Shown in pieces: positions 34,558-46,873 of a stretch of 64,000 bases of DNA (position 1 is the stretch's first letter; every line of letters starts with the position of its first letter). The position numbers were made by a program, and so were the translations under genes. This stretch comes from Chrysaora quinquecirrha (Eukaryota; Cnidaria; Scyphozoa; Semaeostomeae; Pelagiidae), in NCBI GenBank assembly GCA_014526335.1, contig JACTAT010000291.1:126996-190995 (forward strand). Reading direction: 5' to 3'. Below the pieces are notes generated by a model, which saw nothing but the letters and a program-made list of their open reading frames with translations, made no database searches and was not told where the DNA came from.

Positions 34558-37500
34558 CAATTAAGAACAGAAGATCAAATTGGCAACAGTATTTATTCAA
34601 AAAATTATCTGGTGCAAGAACATTCTCAAATGACTTCCTTGAAAGGGTATACATTTTTTTAAAGCTTTTGACTTCAGGTAGCTAACAAATGAAATATTTT
34701 AGACTTTTCCACAGCTGCGAGACTTCTTTATCTATAATTATTGAAAGATAGTTAAAGATTTCCGAAAGCTTCTTTATGCGTCGTGATATGGTTATGTCAT
34801 ATAACTGTAATTTGGTGCGAATTTGGCTCAGAAAATGTGTAACAGAGGCTTGTGCAAAAGATGTTTGACGTTTCTGTCAGTCCTCTTCGTTTATTAAGGA
34901 TTTTAGAACGGAATTTTGGGAATGGTTTACTCAGTTAAGGGAATGCAACGAATTCAACTTGTTTGTGCTCAGCTGCAGTAACTGAGGAAACTTAATAAAA
35001 ACATAAGACGCAACAGCAGCCTTCTTTTGCGGAAGCCTGTATTGCCGCAACATGCAAAGGCTCGAACAATACAGTATACAGTAAACACTCGCTTAAAAGA
35101 AATCAGATTTTTCGTTTTAGCCTAAAACAGTTTCTAATTTGTTTCCTGATTTTTGTCTAATTTACCAAAGTTTGGGCTGTTGTAGTTACTTTATTTGAGT
35201 TTCTTTTATGCCAGGGCTTACTGTAGCCCAAAAATTATTCAAACCATTTTTTAAATACCAAACACTTAAAAAATGAGTCATTTTACAAAACGTTTCCGTT
35301 ATTCTATAATTACGAAAAGTTTTTAACTGAGAACGTAAAAGGCCCAACAACAACAATGTTGAACTTTCTGGCTTCGTCAGCAACAAAGAATCTTGAAGTT
35401 CTTTTCAGAATTGACCTATTTCTTTTTTACAAACAGCAAACACTACATATTTCTATTAAAAAATGTTTCTGTACTTAAATATAACCCCGTTTACAAATTT
35501 TGCTTCATAAATTTTCTGTAACAGAATGTACAACATAAAATGAAGTCGAACCACAGTCGAGAAGTAGACAAACCCGGCCTAGCCAAGGGAGTGCCATTCG
35601 CAGTCGCGGCATGATTTAAACGTTGCAGTTGTGCCATGCCAAAGTCGAATATTTTTTCATTTTTGCACGACGTATAAATTAGCCTCATGCCATGCAACAT
35701 TATTTGTTGGCTCGTAATGCCTGTGGCTGTTGAAAAAACGCGTTATTAATAGACGAATGCTACTCTTTTGTAGGTACAAAAAGGAAATTATAACAAATTT
35801 GAAGTTGGAATGAAAGTTGAAGTTGGTGATCGACATAATCATGTTTCAATGTGCGTTGCTACGATTGTAGATATCGTCGGTGACAGATTGAGGCTTCGAT
35901 ATGATGGACTTGATGCTGATAATAGTGATGATTTTCTGTGTCATTTTTTATCAAGTGAAATTCATCCTGTTGGTTGGTCATCACTGGTTGGTCACAGTCT
36001 TCATCCACCTACTGGTATGCTAAGTTTCTTATGAAATTCAACCTTGTTAGTAACTGTTAGTACCACATTAACCAAGGTGTACAGTATTTGACTACCAAAG
36101 GAAAACATTCATAGCAGTCATTGCAGGCAAAGTCTGCAATACTTTCTAATGTTCTTCTTCAAATGATTATTGCTTCATACTTCGTCTTGAAAGTCTAAGC
36201 ACTGCCATAATTTCTAATTAGAGCATTCTGTACATCAGGTTTTGCTTTTTTTACTTGGATGGAATTACTGGGAGTGTGGCTTGGGTATAGGAAAGTTTAT
36301 TGTAGACGCATTGTGTTATAATATTCATTTCTTACCATATAAAGTATGGTAGTGCATACAGCTTTATGTAATAAATGAAAATAAAAACTTTGAACCAAAT
36401 AAAATATTAAGTTTTTTTTGTAAATAGCACACTGAGGCCTTTCAGACTTTCATCGGCTTTTGTCTAATTTCTTAGTTTATTTGGTTCAAAGTTCTTTTTT
36501 TCATTTTTTGTGTCTGACCCTTTATGTTGGTGTAACTCAACTTTATTACCTAATATAGCTTTTTGTTTATGTACTGATTTTCAAAAGTCCATATTGCCGC
36601 GAGTCTTGCATATTAGCTGTTTTCTCTTTAGCACATATGTAGTACTAACCATTCGCTAACTTTTTTTCTAAGTCGTCCAACTTAAAGCGACGACTGGTCT
36701 TGCATGTACGCTATTTCTCTTGAGGTAACATTTCTATTTCTAAGTTATGAAACAATTACTGTTAGCTAACTTTTTCATTAGGCTGGAAACATACTTTGAC
36801 TGACTGGAATGAATTTCTGGCAGAAGATCTACAGAACTCCCGTGACGCTCCTCAAGAATGTTTTGTTCAAGTACGATCAAACGCTTTTAATGACCATACC
36901 ACCATAAGCTTCAAACCTAGTTTCATTTTTACGACACTATTAATTTTCAGTTTTAATATTCATCAGAGTTGTTGGTGATTGAAGCTTTTGTTTTGTAGGA
37001 ATCAATGGGAACCCCACCTAGTCGCTATGGCCACTTTGAAGAAAACTTCACTTTTGAAGCAATTGATCCACAGAATCCGGGAAGTATTGTTGTTGCAACA
37101 GTTGTTAAACTGCTTCGATTCAATTATTTCATCGCTCAAATCGATGGTTCTTCGACGTATTTCATTTGTCATTCAAGTTCTTTGAATATTTTCCCTATAA
37201 ATTGGTGCAAAAATCACAAAATCAATCTTACTACACCGAAAGGTAAATACTATAAAAATTTTTATAAATTTTTCTCTAAAGTAAATGATCTTTAACCTCG
37301 TGTGTTGTGTACACATTTGTATTACAAACAATTATTTGCATCAACGCTAATCAATGCTAGGGTATTTCGCCCATTAACTTTAAAGCTTCTTATTAGTTTT
37401 GCAATTTAATTTGTGGGATATCTGTTAGTTTCCCTTGAAATATTCAAGGTGCTAATCAGCGTTGACCAATTTAAATCTATTATTTGTATTCTCGATATAA

Positions 37501-40500
37501 TAATCTTTGACATTGGCAAACGTTGTGTTTTTGTTTTCTTGGCTGAGCTGATGTATTCCAAAAAAAACATCTCCTTGTGGACTTAAGATTTGTAAGGCTG
37601 TTTCTTCGATATCATATTGTTGAATCCAGCTGTAGAGAAAGAGAGAAAGAGAGTGTGCCTTCTTGGGAACATTATGTGTCTTTCTATGCATATCTATACA
37701 GTTTTGTAGTATATATGTTTGCATTTCATATCCATACATTTCATATCCTATGAAAGCAGCAAAATAAAAGATATATAAAGTTCATAAATTATGTATATTT
37801 CGACCAATACCCTAAGTTTATTCGAAGTAGCATTTCTACTTGCTTAAGTTAAGTTTGTTGTTAATAAATAAAGCTACTCGATGTTTATTGTACATAAACA
37901 TCAATTATTTTCATGATTTATTTCCATTTGTATAATTGGTGCAAATATCACCACGTTTTGTTTTTATTATCATTTGTAGAATACAGTGGAAGGAATTTCG
38001 ACTGGAGCAAATATTTTGCCAAAACTGGTGGGAAAGCTGCTCCTGCTTCTCTTTTTAAGCAAATGGTAAAGTTTTCCTTGGTTTTTAAACTTATCTTCGT
38101 AGTTGCCTTAAGAGCTACATAGATGCTTTTTTGTGCTTGAGAACAAATTTTTTTTAAGAAAAAGAAGGAACATGCAGTTTTTGCAGAATTTTACTGTCAA
38201 TGAATGTGCTTGCAAAATTGTGCCTTGGAACGCCACTTCCTTTTTATATGGATTTAATGTAGGCCTGGTTGCCTTGGTTGCTACATTCTAACCACAGTCT
38301 AAACCTTGGTTTTACTTCATGGTTGAACTTTTTACATTCAACATGTACAGTGTGTCACGGTACATCAATGTATTATTTTTACACCAAATGCCCTATTTTG
38401 CCCAATGCATTTTTTCACAATTTCCTGTACTAAAAACTTTGCCCAAGTCTCATTGAGTTTTGTTCGGGATTCTAATGTAGGTTCTAATTGGGCAATTAAA
38501 TTTGGCAAGTCGTGAAGCAGTAACAACAACAATGTTTTGGTAGTGTGATGAAGACCCCGTTTTCAATGTGCCGGATTCATTTAATCCGCATTCGTTCAAG
38601 TGTAAACGAAACCGAAGTGGACTAATTTGATGTGGATTAAATTAATCCGGCACAGTGCAAACGGGGTCTTATAATCCGGCTCCAGGAAAAGATTCTGGTC
38701 CTGGAAAAAATACAGAATAAAAATGTTTTCCGTCTCAGTCAATGTATTTTTGTTTGATATTTTCAGCAAGAAAAAAGGATAGCACCGTTTCAGACTGGAG
38801 TGAAATTAGAAGCAGTTGATCTACGAGAGTCGTCATTTATTTGCCCTGCAACGATTATTGAAAGCAGAGGACCATTACTTCGAATTCATTTTGATGGCTG
38901 GGATTCATCGTTTGATCAATGGTGTGATTTTGAATCACTTGATTTGTTTCCTGTTGGATGGTGTGAGACAAACAGTCATCCTCTGCAACCACCTGGGTGA
39001 GTTTATTCCTCATTTACCACTGCCCCTACCCTTTACTACTGTATCAAGGTAGCACATTTACTCATTTTGGCAGTAGATTTGATATCGATATGTCATGTTG
39101 TAGAAGATTCAAGAGCGGATAATTGGTTACTCAGGTGGTTTTTAAATCATTTTAGCAGATTGATCATCATGGATTTCCGAAGGGTATCGAGTTTCTTAAA
39201 GCTGTACGTTATGTAGCGATGTGCTTTGGCGTTGTGGTGTAATCCAGCTGACTGGTGGTGTCAGGAGCTCAGTGTGGTCAGGGTTGGAGCCCAGCCACGG
39301 TAGCGTCACCGCTAGGACTGGGGTCTCGATTTGTTAACCTACTGCTGAGATCCTAGTGACTGGCGCTAAAACACCCTTGCAAAAGTTAAAAAACAATAAT
39401 TAAAAAACCAGCCAGAGTTAGAGACCCTTTTTAATACTTCAAATTAATTCTTCAGATTTGTTTCTTTGTTTTTATTTCTCACTATATCTTTTTCATCTTC
39501 GTTTTTATTTCCCATTATATCTACATCTCAGACTACATATCTTTTCTATTCTTTCCACCGTCTTTTTCTCTGCTTTTCGTTTTTTGCTGTTAGATTTTGC
39601 TTACAACAATTATATATTTGGTACGTAGGCCCAGGTGTCTGATACGTTTTTACTTCCCTTTTCAATCGTGGTCTCGTTTATTTTCTCTCTTTATACAAAT
39701 GGTTTCGTAAATGATTATTGAGTAATAATTGATATTTTCGAAACCTTTCAGTTCACAGATGCCTGATCCTTTGTTGGAGGGCATTCGAATGAAGAGGAGA
39801 AATTTCAATTATCGATTATCATCACCGAGGGTTCAAACTAATTCACCCTCTACATCGTTTTCGAGAGAGAACACCGCTCAGCCGATGCCTGTTGGTCAAT
39901 CTGCAGGGAATATGCCGACTTTGAAACACGGAAAGGTCAAGCGAGAAAGCCAGGCTGAGAAGAAACCATCTGCATCGCTGAAGATATCCTCTTCACCCAG
40001 AAGTCCTGCTCCACAAAAAGGTAACCTTTAATAAAGTTACAGAATTTTTCAATTTTTCTGATTAATTTTTAGCTTTTATTTTGGTATTATTATTTTTTCT
40101 TATTCTCATTCTAGTTCTTCCAAAATCAGGAAATGTTGTAATTCACTTCAATCAACATTGTGCTTGTGGACCTTACTTAAATCAAAACGAAGTTCTCAAT
40201 TTACCTGACTCATCTGCTGGTGCACTGACCGGTCCACCTCATCAGAACTGCATACGAAAATGTTTGCATCACGTGATTAATGCAGCTATTGATCCTAACC
40301 AGGTCTTAGAACTGTTCAGTAAAGAATTTTACCAAACAAAGCAACATAAAGATTTAAAACTAGACAGCGTTATATGTTTGGAAATTACTGGTAAAACAGG
40401 CAAAAGATTCTTGAGAAGAGTTCGTGCTCCAAGCAAACAAAATCTGGTTTCAAAATACTTTGCTCGAGTATGTTTAATGTTAAAATGCTGCCCATACTTC

Positions 40501-43445
40501 ATATCAGATGAGAGGTTCCTCAATGGAAAATGCGATTCTAATTGCAATAACCAATGTAAGTGGGACAGAATAGTATCTACGCTTGCTTCTCTTTCTTCTT
40601 TTGTCTAGTTTGTTCATACGTTCTCGACCTTTTACTCCACAAGAGAGAAATTAAGTGGTGGTATAAAAGCGATCTGAACAATTTTGAAGTCGAGGGAATC
40701 GATTTCCGTATTTATACGAAAAATCAAACGTCGCCTTCTCTGATAGACTTTTTTCAGGGGGGGGGGGGCGCTGGAACGCTCTAAAAACTTGGTCATTAAC
40801 ACTTCAAATCAAAACAATATAGATGTCGAGTGAAGTCGAGACATAAATATGTAATTTTGGGATGTTCAAACTTTCCCCCACAACTCTCACCATCACTCAA
40901 CATAGTTCGACATCTATCGACCGAGTTTTTACTCAACAAAAAGTCGAGGGTTGTCGACTCAAAAGTCGAGAGCATTTCGACTGGTCTTTACATGTTCTTT
41001 TCTTCACATCCTTTCATTGTTTCTCAGAAACGAAACTGGTGAGCTTGAAGGAACGCTTTTTTTCTTGGTTTTTAAAGCACTAGGCTGTAAAGATTTTAAG
41101 GCACTTTCATCTTTTTTTTCCTGCCTTCTACAACAAACCCTTTATTCTTATAACCTTATAAATCATATAAATCTATGTGCCCAGGTTATAATTCTCCCGT
41201 GCAGAACAATACTAGACAACGACTAAGAAAAGTGCATGTATTCTTTTAAAATACTCAAGTCTTTGAGACCAAGTTAAGTTATTTGTGGATTCTTTATAAA
41301 ATACATTTTTGGAATGCCATGTTTAAAATGTCTTTATAATGTAAAGAAATCCCTTTATAAATCTCTGTAAATCTCAATAACTCTTAGAAACATCACGACA
41401 AAAGACAAAAAGTCCCAAAATCCCAAAATAGACTCTTCCGCAAGGATGGCTGCGGTTTTGCCTATTGTTTTCATTAAGGATTTTCGAAAGGAATTCTGGG
41501 AATAATTCCCTTAGTTACGTTTTTTACAAAGCTGCAGACGTTGAATTTTTAGCTAAGGAAATTATTCCCAGAATTCCCTTCGAAAAACCTTAAGAAAAAC
41601 AAGGGATTGACAGAAACGGCCGCCATCTTTTGCGGAAACCTCTATTCTCTTACGCCTATTTTAGAAGTGATAGACCCTTCGACTTTTTACTAATTTATAT
41701 ATATTGATTTGCATTAGATATTGAGGATCCTGCTCTACCTGACTCGCAAACTGGTGAAGATCTGGAGGACATAAAACCAAGCACATCTACGATGCCTCCT
41801 CCGCAGTTCCTCGACTCTCCCGGTGGGCCTTCATCTTCTACACAAGACAGAGGTTTTGATCCACTCAATATGCTTGATGAGGAATTCGTTCGTAGCAAAG
41901 ATCCCAGAATATGGAGTGTTTCAGAGGTCATGGACTTCTTAGCTGCAATCGGCTGTCAGGATCATGCAATGACTTTTGAAAAACAGGTATGCGCGTTTAA
42001 ACTAACTTGCAGTTTCCATGTGGTCGAAGAATCTGTTTTTCTTATTATTTTCTGTAATGTAATTAAATGCATACGCTGAAGAATGTAGAACGGAGGATCA
42101 GTTGGTTGCCAAAATGCTTGAAACGCTAGGTTTGAGTTCTTAATAAACACCATCGTCCCTCTCTCTCTTTAAAAAGGTTAGCTTGTCTTTGAGCAGTACA
42201 ACATTGTAAAATTGCAGGAAACAACGAAGACATCTTCCTACTGATGCATTTCGATCCCCATCTGGGTACCTCTTCCCCTCTTCCCCTCGAATCTCAACCG
42301 TCAATTCGATTTTGGCCCTGGTACCGGCCATAAAATCTGCCAAAATGCTGGCAATTTTGGCCTAGGCATAAAAACAAGATGTAGATTCCGAAAGCAGATG
42401 TTCTTAGAAAGGAAATGCAAAGAACTTAATTGATAACTGCAAGGCAAGATTCAATATCTCATGAAGCATCATTTTTTGGTTTTTATAGATGTTTTACATA
42501 GTTTTCGGCCTATTTTGTTGTGAAATTTTGAAGAAACTGTGACGTCACTCTATTGTTTGGGCAGCCAATCAAATTGCGAATAGACAAGGCCAATTATTCG
42601 AAAAAGATCCGCACTGTAATTTTCTGCATAATCTGGATGATGCAGCAAATGCTATCCTTTTGCAGAACCATGCTTAAGGGTGGGTCGCTGCTTGGAATTG
42701 CGAGGTGGTCGCTCTCTTTACCAGTAATTGTGTTGACGAACGTTAGTTGGAACATATTGTTTTGCCCTATATCCCCCAATCTCGGTGAAGTCGGAGGATA
42801 TGACAATTCTATACTATAAGTATGCATCAAAATTAGTTCTCATGTTACACTCTGTTTTTTATAAGGAACCTACCTCAAGGCCTAGTTCTTAAAGTTCCTT
42901 ATTTTTGGACCTCTTTTTAGGCATTTGTAGTTCAAAAAGTTCCTTAATAGTTCCTTAATTTTAACTGCACATACAGTGATCATAACAATAAAAGAGAGAC
43001 ACGTGCATGTGAGCAAAGCTCGAGACTACTCAAGGAAACATTTGATACATGCTTAACGTACCATTTATGTGGTTTTCGACTGCAAATGAATGGAACCGGC
43101 TTTCTTATTCTTGATTATTTGCAGTGATAAAAGCATTCAACATTGAAAGGTTCCTTAATGATTTTCTCTTTAGTAGTATAAGTTCTTTAAATTTTTGGGC
43201 CTTGTACATGTAGGTTCTTTTATAAAGTGGTTCTTTATAAAAAAGCTTGTATTTTAGAATTTTAATAATACTTTATGATTATAATTAATACTTTATAATT
43301 TATTTTGTAGGAGATAGATGGGAAAGCACTGCTACTATTGCCGTCGAACGCCCTGGAGGCTTTGACTGAAAATAAACTTGGTCCGATCACTAAATTAATG
43401 AATGCATTACAGAGTCTGAAAAAGATGTGGGGTCTACATTCATAA
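34558..43445 (+). CDS. SFMBT: SFMBT-type Polycomb protein, 5' partial (right arm)
   Basis: Second copy, exons 4-13: 34558-34646, 35774-36014, 36782-36870, 36999-37242, 37980-38065, 38767-38996, 39752-40020, 40115-40555, 41718-41986, 43311-43445 (stop TAA 43443-43445). Exon lengths and phases match the left copy exactly and all exons are open. The first three exons (start codon, all of MBT1) are not in the window; the sequence stops at the N gap about 300 bases upstream of exon 4. Amino-acid differences from the left copy include F/V, A/S, S/L and H/Y in SLED, and T/I and D/N in or next to SAM. The MBT4 cage residues are unchanged. Apart from the missing 5' end nothing suggests a pseudogene. 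It is either the second allele or a duplicated gene cut by the gap. Confidence 0.9.
34845..35041. mobile_element. Diverged foldback MITE of the same family (right arm)
   Basis: Counterpart of 30021-30251, with ends AGAGGCTTGTGCAAAAG and CTTTTGCGGAAGCCTGT. Confidence 0.6.
38552..38670. mobile_element. Small hairpin MITE (right arm)
   Basis: AAGACCCCGTTTTCAATGTG to GTGCAAACGGGGTCTTA, with GGATTAAAT arms inside. Counterpart of the core of 26178-26390. Confidence 0.65.
39225..39385 (+). repeat. Possible second SINE (right arm)
   Basis: Mirror of 25475-25625, with TTGTGGTGTAATCCAGCTG and GGTCAGGGTTGGAGCCCAGC. Confidence 0.45.
41427..41646. mobile_element. Foldback MITE, GCAAAAGATGGC family (right arm)
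   Basis: Right-arm counterpart of 23221-23441. One end carries GCAAGGATGGC instead of GCAAAAGATGGC. Confidence 0.75.
42240..42835 (+). repeat. Dispersed repeat in SFMBT intron 12 (right arm)
   Basis: Right-arm counterpart of 21577-22370. Only part is shared with the left arm, so each copy carries its own indels. Confidence 0.5.
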
Positions 43446-43615
43446 CTCAATTGTTTTTATTAAAAATTCTCAACCCTTTCCTTTAAAATAATATTGATAT
43501 TTTTGTAAAAAGCGTGATAATGGCTAAAATTATAAATTTATTGTTAGGAGTAGTATATAAGAAGCTGTTGATGTCATCCCAAGTAATTGGTGGCATAGTG
43601 AGTAACCGTATATCT

Positions 43616-44103
43616 TCGAAAGCGCCTTTCACTTGAACGGATACGCATCCCGTTCTTATGAACGCTTCCTAGTCTACTTAGATGCCTAATTGCTGGGGGG
43701 AGGTCGGAATAGGCGGGGGGTTAGAACTACCGTCAGGATCTAATTGGCGGGGGGTCAGAGTAAACGGGGGGTTCAGACTTTGCTTGACAAACTTTGTATG
43801 AAAACTGCTGAAACGCAAAGCGAGGAGCCCTATTGTGCTTATAGGCTAAGGAAATCCAAAGTTCTATAAAAAAAATTGAGTGTACAAGTGAACTTTCAAA
43901 CCAAGAACGTCAAAGTTAGTTTAGTAAAATATATCAACATCAATATTAATGCAAACTTAATAAGCGGAGGGTCCTTACAAGAGCAGAGGGGTTGGAAATT
44001 TTTCAAAAAATTAATTAGCTGAGGGGACGGCAATTAGGCACCTAAGAGTAAATGCCTCTTCCGAAATCGATTCGCCGGGCGCGTCCATTCGAAGACATAT
44101 GGT
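43616..44103. mobile_element. TIR element, CCGTATGTCTTCGAA family (right arm)
   Basis: Counterpart of 20742-21218, with ends CCGTATATCTTCGAAAG and CATTCGAAGACATATGG. It lies in the SFMBT-MTMR intergenic region. Confidence 0.65.
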
Positions 44104-46824
44104 CCAACGGTATACATAACAATGTCCTCTTGAATAATGTACCAATAATAAGTTGAGTTTTGTTTTATTTTGTGTTGTAGTTTTTTTTCTTGAAAACGCA
44201 GTGCGAATAGGATGTTTTGACTTTAACTTCATAGGCCTAGAGATTTTTAGGGGCTTGATTATTTGAGCCAACCCTTTCCCATTTACTTTCCCATCTTTGT
44301 TTCTTATATTTCAAAGTTTGAATTGGTGAAAGTTAATGTAATATCATCTTTCAGTTAGTGTAAATAGTAAATAACAACACTTATATAGGTCTGTTAAGAT
44401 TTATATTTTAAACTTGAATCAGCTGAACATACTGTATGTCATTTCAATATTTGTTTTTTGTGTGAATTCTCGGTCTGCATAGTTTTCAGAGGCTTTCTAG
44501 ACAAGTCAGCGCACTGCCAAGTCGGCCCACAACGTTATTTCCCAGTTATACTTTTTTTTAATAAGCAACCGCTCAATAAGCAACTAGGGCTGAACTGACC
44601 TTAACATTAAGCAACTTGATGGCTCAATTGAATTACTGTAAGCTACTAAGAAGTCAAACAACTACTAAGCTTATTCTCTTTCTTGTTGTTAAGAAATTGT
44701 TCGTTCTTATGTTGAAGTTCGTTAATAGCTAACTTTTTTCCACAAAAGTCGTGTTGTAGGCTTAACAGTTGACGATTTTGACCCGCGAATTCAGGGATGG
44801 TTGTTACGTAAAAAAATTTTAAGCAACTTTGAGGGCTGAAATGTCTAAAATTTTAAGCAACTTAGAAGGTTGGACAAAAGTCAAGTTGCTTTATATGTAT
44901 TAAAAAAAGTGCATCCTGTTACGTTCGGGGATATTGGAACTGCCGCCCCAAACCACCGCTCAAGCAGTTTACATTTACAATTACTCTTACAATTCATCAT
45001 ATATTTTAGTCGGCCAATTTGGCATCTTCTACTGTACCATGTACCCCGGTACAGTTCTTGGGGCCACACGTATGACCATTCTGACTCCTTGTGTGCTATG
45101 GGCGGACCAGAAGCACCACCGCAGCGCGACCAGCTGAGCTTGCGTTTACAACATCAATTCAGTTCAATGTCGTTTGCTTTGAAGAGTGAAGCAGTGTGAA
45201 GGACAAATTTTCTCCATTTTTGACTGTTCTTGTCAACATTTCGCTTCCTGGTGTTCTTTTCAGTAAAGCTCCAAATAAAGAGAATGAAATAGGTTTGTAT
45301 TTACTTTATTTATTCACAAATCAAACAACGTTAGACTAGGAAGTCCAAAATGGGCCTACTGCAACACACCCACAAGTTACCTATAAAGTTGTTGTCTATC
45401 TAGACTACCTGTGTCTGCGTGAATTCTTGGTCATGGTCATCTTGTCTTGGTGGTCTTATAATGACCACACTACACTTATCTATGGGTGGTACTGATTACA
45501 GGAATTGCCCAAACTATATGAGCCCCCCCAAGTTCTATGCAATCCTGAGCTTTATAACACAAAACCTGCATGGGGACAATCTAGAAAAATTTTGGCTGGT
45601 GTCATTTGTCCAAAAAGTCTGGGTTCAGTAATAACAAAAAGTATTAATTTTTTCACATTTCAGACTTCCTTGCATTTACAACAGATTTTTTGCAGGGCAC
45701 CAGATCAACTCACCACATTACCAACTTAAAACAGTAAATTTGCCACCCATTTGGTCAAGTCAGCTTGATAAAAGATCTGGAACTGTTTAAACTAATAAAA
45801 GACTGGAAAGTTTGCTCCTTGCATGCAAGATTTAGCCCACGCAGCTCTTTCCTCGATTTTTTTTAAATGACCACACAGCAAAATGAACAATGATTGCATG
45901 ACCTTTCTATTGTTCTCTTTGCCACACAAAACACCACAACATTTTTTAGGCTATCACAACTTGCCCGTGTGAAATCAAACTTTCCAGTCTGGTGGGGGAT
46001 ACTTGACTAAGTTTCTGATAGGGATGTGCTGCTCGAGCAATAGAATGTCTACCCATATTTATACCAAATTCTTGAAAATATAGCCAAAACTATATGAAAA
46101 CAGTAATTCCTACACTACTTCAAATACTTGAATCTAGTATACATAATATGTCAGTTCAAATCAAACTTCACTAACAAAAGTGAAAACAAACCAGATGAAA
46201 GGCGTTTTTTATAAAGTTAATACCAATTTTTGAGAAATCAAAACCCTAATTTGTACCAATTTTCAGAAAATTAAGACCAATGTTTATATTAAAATCATGA
46301 AAATGATACCCTTTTGGATGTCATGTCTCCAGTACCCAAAATATCTTAAGTACCCCCCCCCCCACCACCACCACCAGGCTTGACCCACTTAGCTGGATGA
46401 GTCACTTTTATCCCCAAGTGGTTTTGGGGGTAGAGGCCCCAACTTGAGGAAATAAATCAGAAATAAGCCATCAAGAGAGTCGTAGTGAGTTGACCAAATT
46501 TAGCAGGTGGCTACAGCTTTATTTCACACATAGTTATGATGATTTCGAGGTAAAATAGTACATTCTACTTTGGACGACTGATCCAAAACATGATTTTTTT
46601 TGTTTTGAAAGACAGTATGTTTGGGGACGCTCACCCATGTACTATTCCTAACTGTGCCCTTAAACGTGTCTGTGTCCTTAACCCAAAAACGTGAACGGTA
46701 TAACTTTTACCCAATTCATTTCACAAACTTTCTTCATAGTTTGACTTGCTAAACAGCACTCTAGCCCCATCAGTTTTGATAAGCATTAGTAAATTGGGCT
46801 AATTAGTTTCTTTTTCAACTTCAG
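44104..46824. other. SFMBT-MTMR intergenic region, right arm: no gene recognised
   Basis: Mirror of 18209-20741. An insertion of about 234 bp at 45818-46051 is right-arm only. An AATAAA occurs near 45274, without a convincing upstream gene. Confidence 0.6.
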
Positions 46825-46873
46825 GACTTCACAAAGAGCAAGGTGATCATTTGAAGATAAAACAAGAAAAGAA
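46825..46873 (+). other. 5'UTR part of MTMR exon 1 (right arm)
   Basis: A pyrimidine-rich acceptor ending in CAG at 46824 precedes 49 noncoding bases before the ATG. The left arm has the same arrangement (acceptor just above 18208). A separate noncoding first exon is therefore expected in 43446-46800, but I could not locate it. Confidence 0.6.

Noticed and set aside
33730..34560. Long ORFs of 174-273 codons across the centre
   Set aside because: They run through the 500 N and consist mostly of undefined residues.
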